A DNA stretch of 64,000 bases, taken from contig JAHDVF020000221.1 in NCBI GenBank assembly GCA_022606425.2, positions 496,001 through 560,000 of the forward strand, given 5' to 3'. The notes below the pieces were generated by a model. That model worked only from the letters and a program-made list of their open reading frames with translations. It searched no databases and had not been told where the DNA came from. Below, one piece after another: positions 56,335 through 64,000 of the stretch (positions within the stretch are counted from its first letter, which is position 1; each line of letters begins with the position of its first letter). The position numbers were made by a program, and so were the translations under genes. The DNA comes from Lepidostoma basale (taxonomy: Eukaryota > Arthropoda > Insecta > Trichoptera > Lepidostomatidae).

Positions 56335-57017
56335 ATTTTTACGTTTATATACCGAATATAAAACAATATAATCACTAGCAATGGCTTGTGTATCTTAAGA
56401 GGTAAATGGGAATGTAGAGTGTAGCGTACAATACGAATGTATGTGAAATTCAAATATTATACACAAACATTAGTAGATTTTTTGTTTTGTAGCAAATTTG
56501 CTACATCGTGAAATAAGGGCTAATGTATTTTACGTTCTAGTTCTGATTTATTGATGTAAATAGTGAATATCATTGATTGGGTACTCAGAATAAAGATTCC
56601 GATTGAATTAACATTAGAACATTTGCTTTCATGTTATGGTTAGCTTATAGTCGATGTACCGAGGGTAAGACATGAACAATGCTTTATCGTCTATCAGATC
56701 AGTTTCTAGGCATATAAATCTGATATTACCGTTCGTGGTTTTGTGGTTGCATGTTGTATCAAATTATTAACTGATATATTACACATTAGTTATGTGTGGT
56801 TTGTTCAAGTTTATAATGTACCTTTTTCAGTTTTAATGTCACTTGTAAATGTAAGGTACAAAATATCTTGACTATTTTAATAATAAATTTAAAAAATGAT
56901 TATAAGCAAAATTTTATTCATCATACATAAAATTGTTAATGGGCACACCTCTCGAGAATTCTTAAGGAATATAAAAGTAAACCACCACGAACATTGCTTA
57001 CTGCTATCTTCTGCTGC

Positions 57018-57049
57018 CCAGAGATGGCAGCAAGCCGCCGAAACCGGTC
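57018..57049 (+). ncRNA. Hammerhead-like core (degenerate)
   Basis: CCAGAGA, stem TGGC-AG-CAAG-CC-GCC(A), GAAAC, CG, GTC. The 3' half is perfect for a minimal hammerhead; CTGANGA has changed at three positions. It is followed by GACGTTTCACACAAGTGGAAG, resembling the arms of the 44852 repeat. Confidence 0.4.
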
Positions 57050-57184
57050 GACGTTTCACACAAGTGGAAGCCCACTAAGTATTATTAATAATAAAGAAAT
57101 TTTATACCGATTTTTTTAATTTTCATAATTTAAAATGAACTTCTACCAAGAAACTTCCATTAAAAAAATATATTTTTTCATGTA

Positions 57185-57665
57185 CGGACTTGTATGGAAG
57201 TGAAGCATGGAACTGGCAAAAGAAGAATGAATGTAGAATAAATGGAGTAGAAATGAGATCTCTTAGACGAATGTGTGAATACTCTGTGTATGATAGAGTG
57301 TCGAATGAAAATATAAGAAGTGATGCGATGCGAATGATGGTGTTATGAACAAAATAATGAAAGGATCATTAAAATGGTTTGGACACACGGAAAGAATGAA
57401 TGAAGAAAGAATGGTAAAAAAAATATATGTTAATGATGTAAATGGAACCAGAAACAGAGGAAGACCGAGGAAAACGTGGGAGGATCAAATAAATTAAATA
57501 TTGAATGTCGGTCACGTGAGGAGTCAGAGAAATCGACGCGCGTGCATGACACGATGTATGAATTTTGAGGAAGTGAAAGAAATATGCCAGGAAAGAAAAG
57601 CGTGGCAGCCCATTCTTTCTGCCTACCCCTTCGGGGAGACGGCGTGATGGTTAGTTAGTTGGTTA
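57185..57665 (+). mobile_element. LINE family A, 3' fragment
   Basis: GGAAGTGAAGCATGGAACTG start, MNEERMVKKIY and [10 protein letters not shown] readable, end GGGGAGACGGCGTGATGG and GTTAGTTAGTTGGTTA tail. Confidence 0.9.
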
Positions 57666-58181
57666 TTTTTTCATTGTTTTGTGTATTGTGTGTTTGTGTA
57701 TTAAATACCGTTGTAGAAGTCAGTGGCGTATAATGTATCTATTTTTTAATGAACTAAATTAAATTATTATAATTAAATAATGAACATTAAACAAAGTTTT
57801 CCTTATTCAAGGGCTCCGCCAACTATTTTGTGTTTCAAAGGGGATTCGCCAAAAAACTTAGCAAGCCGCTGATTTATTGGATTTTAGGACCTTTAAAATA
57901 TAATAATGTACACGTTCCAAACATGTGTGAATGCGGGTGACATTGATAAATCAACTGTAAATATTAACAATAATTATTATGTTAGATCCGATTATGCTGG
58001 AGCGGGTCCAAGTATTATTAGTAACCTCAAAGGAACCGACCTCGAGAAATACCGCAAAAGTAACGAGGTTATTTTAAAGAAGAAGTAGGCACGATAACTA
58101 TGCTATGTTTATACTCGAAACCACCCGCAAAGGCATAAGTCAGTAATTAATTTATAATAATCTACAACTTAAACAACACAT

Positions 58182-58212
58182 TTGGTAGTGCCGTAGCAAA
58201 GCGAAACATGTC
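58182..58212 (+). ncRNA. Hammerhead-like core (degenerate)
   Basis: TTGGTAG, stem TGCC/(AAG)C with loop GTAGCAA, GAAAC, AT, GTC. Same sub-type as 41318-41348. About 70 nt further on lies the GCTGAAGATGGCTGCAGAAG block also found in the loop of the giant inverted repeat. Confidence 0.35.
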
Positions 58213-58439
58213 GACAAATTAGAGGGAATGGTTGAGAGTGTCTGAAACAGGTTTGCGAGGACTTAAATTGCGTCTCAAATGTTGAGCTGAAGATGGCTGC
58301 AGAAGACCGAACGAAGCGATGCAAGACTTTGTTACAAACCAATTCCTAGAATTGAATCTGTATAGAAGAAGAAGAAGATTGCAACAAGATACTAGTAGTT
58401 GATATATTTTAACATTTGTGATATTTCAAAATGTTTATA

Positions 58440-58682
58440 TTAGATTTACAACTTTGCTTCTGCCGTTTTATTTTTTTCAAAATTCAATGCTTTATTGTGA
58501 GCTGACATTTCAAATTAAGAATAACTTTATGATACAGACACAAATCGACTAATATTTCGAAGACGTTTTGTTTCCAAATGTCAAAGTCTATTGTATGACA
58601 TCTACCATCTATTTATTTTATTTCACCACTTACTGCTACAGCCATCTATTGAAAAACGGCGGAAGCAAAGTTGTACACCTGA
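58440..58682 (-). mobile_element. Deletion derivative of the second mariner, 243 bp
   Basis: Both mariner terminal repeats are kept (TTAGATTTACAACTTTGC and TCAGGTGTACAACTTTGC), flanked by TA. On the minus strand the 5' untranslated part of 16457-16630 and the first codons (ATGTCAGCTCAC) are followed by the 3' terminal repeat. It is a MITE made by an internal deletion of about 0.95 kb. Confidence 0.92.
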
Positions 58683-58917
58683 TATAAGTATACTTTTAGA
58701 CAAAATGGTCTCTCGCAGGATGCTATCTGCTACCACAACTCCATCCAGGCACTGCTCCTCTTCTCTTTTTCTGGGAACCAGATTTTTTTTAAATAATAAG
58801 ACCGATCTCATCATATTCTACAATGCCAACCCTAACTGGTCTTCCATTTTTTAGAATAAACCCTAAAACTTCCTTGCACTCTTCGGAGGAGCACTCTGAG
58901 CCACACATCTAGTCCCC

Positions 58918-59045
58918 GCATCAAACAACTACCAAATCACATTTCCAACAATGTTTACTACAGACGTTAGATGAATATCCATTAGATCTGAACCTCTGTA
59001 AGCCAGAAGATCCGAGTCCAACTCCAAGATTTTTGTACGCGAGAG
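58918..59045 (+). repeat. Short interspersed repeat, family 3, longest copy
   Basis: CCAAATCACATTTCCAACAA, AGACGTTAGATGAATATCC, CTGAACCTCTGTAAGCCAGA, then B-box-like GATCCGAGTCC and ATTTTTGTACGCGAG. Confidence 0.55.
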
Positions 59046-59645
59046 AATAATACAATACATACGAAGGTAATAAAAATGCATATAAACGAATGAGCATGCC
59101 TTTTCGCTGCATGCGGGAAGTTATGTGATCATAAGACATCAAAAAATAATGTACACATATAATATAAAAACTTGTCTGAAGGGACCAGCACTGAAATGCT
59201 TTCTAAATGGGTTTTATAAACCGTTGTCCCCGCCCCTACAATTCTTGTTCATATTAATTGAAGGGACCTAAAAAGCGATAAGCCGCAGTAGAACGTATAG
59301 AACTATAAATTTAAAAGGTCTGTTATTAACTCTATAAAGGATTTCCAACATCAAATAACACGAATATGTAATGGAATACATACAATGCATACGATATTGC
59401 CAAATTTTTTTCTCTACGTAAACCGATCTGTTTGAGGACAAAATCCTTCTCTTAAACCATGATAAGTTTTATTTATTGTTTCTTGAATAATAATATAAAA
59501 GTTCATATTAAATAATTAATACGAATGAAAACTCACCGTTCTACAGATGTTTTATTACATTTCATAGGAATGACAATGAATTCAGTTTATTTTTAAAAGA
59601 AAGAAATGAAATGCAGCAGTTATTATTAAGTATTATTATTATTTT

Positions 59646-59850
59646 TTATTACTTTTTTTTGAAAAAGACTAACATCAAGGATTTATATAAATTTTTATAT
59701 ATATAATATTTATATGAATTTATTTTACAATCTTCAATGTGAGCAGAAAATAGCTCATTATTATGAAGAAGGAATCTGGTCGTGTCCAGGCTTGAACCCA
59801 TGTCACTTGGATCAGGAGCCAAGCGTTCTATCCCCTAGACCACCACCCGG
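59646..59850 (-). mobile_element. tRNA-derived SINE, family 1, minus orientation
   Basis: Minus strand CCGGGTGGTGGTCTAGGGGA, B box GGTTCAAGCCTGG, body, with a 25-bp AT insertion before the poly-A tail. Confidence 0.88.
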
Positions 59851-60380
59851 TTAATTAATCCTAAATGCAGCATTCTTACCTCTGCTAACATAAGGGCATC
59901 CGCTTTAATTAACTTTTATAATTTTTTTAATTGTCTAACTTGTAAAACTTCATTACTTCAACAGTGGGCGCTATTAACGGAGTCATAAAACCTTTACGCC
60001 CCAATCTAAAATAATTTTATGTTCACGAGTATAAATCTTCAACACCGCCCCTTATTTTCCAGCATTTAACGAACACAAGATCTGGCCTTTTAGATTCTTA
60101 ATTTAGATAAATCGTATAGATGCATTCTTCATCAAGGAAACATAAGTATTATATTATATATTTTTTGAAGTTATACATGTTTTGTTGCGTTTAGTAAAGG
60201 GTACAATTAAGACCTGCGCGTACCCCGTTATGGAAGTGCGACATGATAAAGTTAGCTATCAATGATAAATAACGGCCGGATATCACACACGTTCCGACTC
60301 ACGTACGAGTATAGCGAAAACATGCCACGAATGAAGCTAGTCGTAAAAAGTGTAACATAGTACCAACAAACTGTTACATT
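59851..60380. other. AT-rich stretch, no feature seen
   Basis: No coding potential and no repeat with defined ends. Confidence 0.3.
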
Positions 60381-60383
60381 TTA

Positions 60384-60642
60384 AAGGCGGGCCACACTGT
60401 TTGATACAAACTCTCAACAGGCGTGACCTTGGTGGAGAGCTGTGGAGCCCGCGGTTGGTGTAGCGTCCACACTTGGTTTAAAACAAGCTCTCAACACGTG
60501 GAATGCGTGTTTAAACGCGCGTCCGTCCACAAAGTTTGTTGAAGGTCAAACGAATTTTGGTTTCAAACAAGTGTCTACACAGTTTTAAGCCGCCGGTGGA
60601 GACCGATGTGGAGAGCTTGTTTAAAACAGTGTGGCCCGCCTT
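60384..60642. mobile_element. Harbinger-like MITE, 259 bp, TTA target site
   Basis: Inverted ends AAGGCGGGCCACACTGTTT flanked by TTA (60381-60383, 60643-60645). GC-rich, with repeated subterminal words (CTCTCAACA, GTTTAAAAC). A TTA duplication fits PIF/Harbinger. Confidence 0.82.
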
Positions 60643-60904
60643 TTAGTGTGGTTATTTAGTTTTTTTTGTGCAATATTATTTGTAATTACTTTTTAATAAG
60701 AAAAATTAACCTGTACCAAATATAAAAATACAATAAATCGAATATTAGTAATACAAATCACAGTTTTTTTAAGGTATTGAGGTTGAATTGAAAACTGAGG
60801 TTAAGTTTTATTAATTGTAAATAATAATAGTAGTCCCGTAGAGTTGGTACGCGTGATAAAATTTTTGGAGTTATTTTTGTTTTGTTACGCCAAAGTAGTA
60901 TACC

Positions 60905-61060
60905 TAACTAAACATCACGCGCTTACTCTGGAGGGGTAGGCAGAGCGGATGGTCCACCATACTGCTATATCGTAAAAATTCTCTCGAGATTCCTCTATCC
61001 TAACACGCACGTTCGTCGATTTTTCCGACTTCAAACGTGCCCCTCTTTTAGTTATAAATC
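60905..61060 (-). mobile_element. LINE family A, short 3' fragment
   Basis: AACTAAACATCACGCGCTTA tail, GGAGGGGTAGGCAGAGCGGA and CGTTCGTCGATTTTTCCGAC blocks. Confidence 0.75.
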
Positions 61061-61591
61061 GCAATGTCAACATTCAGAATAAGACGTACTGAAATAGAGA
61101 AAATATATTTTTAACAGTGAGTAATGTCGTTACATTTGTCATGTATTTATCGTACATCCGATATTTCCATATTATAAATATCACATTTACTCATAAATCA
61201 AATATGATAAGATTTTTAAAACCCGGTTATCCCTTAAGCCAACCACAATGGGATTCGATGTGAATTTAGAAAGTGGCCGCAACCACTAAGAGGATCAAAC
61301 TATATTGTGTTATTTGATAAATGTTGTAAGATGTTATTAACATATTTAACATTGGAACATTAGGACAGTCAGCTGATTAAATTTTGTTTTATATTGAATC
61401 ACCATGACAATGAGTGAAGCGTTATTTTAGCGGAGTTTATAACAAAAAACTCGTTAAGTAAAATATACAACTTTTGTTTATTTGTTTATTAAGTTTCGTA
61501 TTCGTATTTTTATAATGAGTATAAAATTAATATATTGTGGAAAAAGAGAGAAACATTTTTTGGGTAAATAATGACTACAATATTTCATAAT

Positions 61592-62115
61592 AATTTAATT
61601 AAACGATGTTTTTAACTACGTCCACTTTTGTCTTTATTTCGACAGTTACCGGTTTCTCCAATTTCGCTGGCATTGACAGACCGGTGACACTGTCAATGAC
61701 AGCGCCGTTTTATATACATACAGATCAGGGGTGGAAAACATGATTCTGTACAAAAAGAATATTAAAATAATTATGTCTGTATGTAAAATAATTATTTGTA
61801 TTTAAAATAATTTCAAATATTATATATAATTATGTAAGCTGAAAACAATTTAAATTCCATTGTATTGAAAACATAATGCTCTAAAATAACTTAATATCAA
61901 TATTTAAATTCAGTAAATTTTATATTTTCATTTTTATAATATTTCTGTATAGAATCATATTTACTACCCTTGATCAGTATGTACATATATAAAGGAATCA
62001 GTTTATAACAGTGTTATCAGTTTCTCGATGCCAGTGAGTCTGGCGAAACCGATCGCTGTCGAAATAAAGACAAAAGCTGAAATAGCTGAAAAAAAATCAT
62101 AATTTAATTATTATT
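61592..62115. repeat. Long-loop fold-back repeat with two hammerhead-like relics
   Basis: Outer arms AATTAAACGATGTTTTTAAC...TTTGTCTTTATTTCGACAG and GCTGTCGAAATAAAGACAAA...AATTTAATT. Minus 61676-61640: GATGCCAG-like stem then GAAACCGGTAACTGTC. Plus 62024-62053: CTCGATG, stem CCAG/CTGG with loop TGAGT, CGAAACCGATC. The downstream block AACTTCCATCAAGAGATT is shared with 44980. Confidence 0.65.
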
Positions 62116-62554
62116 TAAAATGAACTTCCATCAAGAGATTTAAGTAAAATCATTCGATTATCTTAACATTTCTTCTTTATTTTCTCTTTTTCTTGATTTC
62201 CTTCATAGATAAAGGCCCTTATAAGAACACCTTCATTGATATAAAATTTAAAATGTAATAAAATCTAATAAAGTGAAACGAAAGATTGGTACTATGTTCT
62301 GTAATGAAAGTAAGTGTCCACTTCATTTTATTATCCGAGAGTGAATTTTATGGTATTTATGGCTGCCGAGTGTTAACGATTTCTTGATGACAGATTTGAT
62401 GAGTTTCCCTTTGGCTCTGACGCCATTAAAAGGGAAACGAACTACGCATGAGCGTGAACCTACTACGTAAGTGGACAAAGTAACATTAACACAGCGGTGA
62501 CCAGTGAATAAATGTCCAAACATTCATTTAAATTAAACGAAACATATTGAATAA

Positions 62555-63030
62555 CTTACTAACCAACCATTACGCCGTTTCCCAAGCAGGTAGAGAGGTT
62601 GGACCGCAAAACTGTTCTATCCTGACACAACACTTGCGCATCTTCTGCATTCACACATAGTGACACGCACGCTCGTCGATTGTTCCTACTTCGAACATGG
62701 CCGTCTTTCAGTATTTGGTTAATTTGGTCATGTCATGTTATCCTTGGCATTCCTCGACTCATTTTTTCATTCAAACTACTTGTATATATATCTTTTTATC
62801 CATTCTTCTTTCATCCATTCGTTCCAAATGTCTAAACCATCTTAGTGATCATTTCTTAAATTTATTTAGGACGCATTCATCCGCCATACATTCCTTCCTA
62901 ACTTTTTTATTGGGTATTTTATCATACATTGCTTTCCCGCACAATCTTTTAAGTGATCTCATTTCTACGGCATTTATTCTACTTTCATCCTTCTTCTGCC
63001 AACTCCAAGCTTCATTTCCAAACGTAACAT
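62555..63030 (-). mobile_element. LINE family A, 3' fragment
   Basis: Minus frame 62849-63088 reads [37 protein letters not shown]; tail AACTTACTAACCAACC at 62555. Confidence 0.9.
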
Positions 63031-63799
63031 ATTTAATATATGCTTTTAATCGGCTTGCATATTTAATGTGTACGTTTTTTGTGTGCAAATCAATAATTTT
63101 CTTGAAGAATTATACGTTACGTATTAAATACGCACATAATTATTTATAGAGTTATACGCTCTGTCAATGTAAAAGACCAAAAGTCCAGCCCATCCGAGTT
63201 CATTTGCGGTCAAAGGGTCAATGGCGGGCACCCAAATCGTTAAATCAAATTATGTCATTTGTAATGACACCATTTTTTGTACTTGGGAAGTTCAACACAT
63301 GTGACCCCGAAAGTGACAGCAGGAACCCGGCTGTGTCAACTGTTGTATGACATATTCAACTAACCAGGAAATAAAACAAATTAATATCGTTTTATAAGTC
63401 ATTGTACTCTCATTTGCGATTTTGATGCATTTTGATTGCAGCGCGAAGGTTACAAGTGAACGAGAGCGACTTTACACATCATTCGATACGTCATGAGGTA
63501 CCAATATTATGTATTAATAAAAATTAAAACAATAATAATATGCTAACTTTTAATCTATCTTTTTAAATCTAAATGTGAACGCTGCATCTGATTGATATTC
63601 GCGATCGATTAGAAAGTATAATAGAACAAAATACGTAGGTTATAAATTGGGTATGAAATATGAAAAAGATGGGTTTTCAGCTTAGATCTGAAATCTGTCG
63701 GATCATTTATGCATCTGAGGTGTGAAGGAAGATTGTTCCAAGCTGATGGGCCGGCTACCGCAAACGCTCGATTCCCGAAATTTGTGCTAGGGCAACGCT
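63031..63799. other. No gene seen; possible short retroelement scrap
   Basis: Between 63675 and 63800 the plus strand reads FQLRSEICRIIYASEV, which looks like retroelement coding debris, but I cannot place it. Confidence 0.25.
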
Positions 63800-64000
63800 T
63801 AACTAACTAACTAACCATCACGCCATTTCCCCGGAGGGGTAGGCAGAGAGGATGGATCGCCACAATGCTCTGTCCTGGCATATCTCTCGGGCTTCCTCTA
63901 CATTCATACATCGTACCATGCACGTCGATTATTCCGACTTCGAATGTGGCCGCCTTTCAGTAAACTGATTTGATTTGATTAATTGATTAATTTGGTCATG
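63800..64000 (-). mobile_element. LINE family A, 3' end, runs off the window
   Basis: AACTAACTAACTAACCATCA tail, CCCCGGAGGGGTAGGCAGAG and the GAATGTGGCCGCCTTTCAG block; continues beyond 64000. Confidence 0.88.

Noticed and set aside
12600..64000. CRISPR array or satellite
   Set aside because: The repeats are dispersed with variable spacing, both orientations and 5' truncations; there is no regular spacer structure.

Overview
The window is eukaryotic and almost certainly insect: it is AT-rich, the genes are split by GT-AG introns of 0.1 to 5 kb, and most of the rest is 5'-truncated LINEs, tRNA-derived SINEs and terminal-inverted-repeat DNA transposons. The type of cecropia-like mariner present (terminal repeat beginning TTAGGTCCTTACATATG) and the very AT-rich introns suggest a moth or butterfly; the order is an inference, not something the sequence proves.

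All four host genes found lie on the minus strand in the first 38 kb. From the left: the first two coding exons of a TMEM214-like membrane protein (1314-1708; the gene continues off the left edge); a complete six-exon phospholipid phosphatase of the PAP2/wunen type (3923-8312, 282 aa); a seven-exon gene for a 396-aa acidic protein that I do not recognise (12219-20581); and a second six-exon PAP2 phosphatase (23807-37368, 304 aa). The two phosphatases have the same exon order, the same intron phases (1,0,2,0,0) and one exon of identical length (155 nt), so they are a local duplication now separated by the unrelated gene. Both should be six-pass membrane lipid phosphatases; copy 1 has lost the proline of the PSGH motif, copy 2 has Thr for Ser in the third motif. 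A GC-richer segment with a CRE palindrome at 37457-37464 marks the probable promoter of copy 2.

About 38-64 kb holds no host gene that I can support. It is built of repeats: at least 15 3'-end copies of one LINE family (one, at 50136-51601, keeps a reverse transcriptase domain and has a 15-bp target duplication), several other LINE families, two tRNA-derived SINE families, three hAT-like elements with 8-bp duplications, a 507-bp element with a 9-bp duplication, pogo-like and Harbinger-like MITEs, a mariner deletion derivative, and large fold-back repeats. Two mariner copies with decayed transposase genes lie inside host introns; one ends about 32 bp from a phosphatase splice donor.

The signal I find most interesting is a dispersed set of fold-back repeats that carry degenerate hammerhead-ribozyme-like cores (CTGANGA, a GC stem, GAAAC, two bases, GTC), often one in each arm. 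This resembles the minimal hammerheads of Penelope-like retroelements, but no Penelope protein was found here and the copies look decayed.
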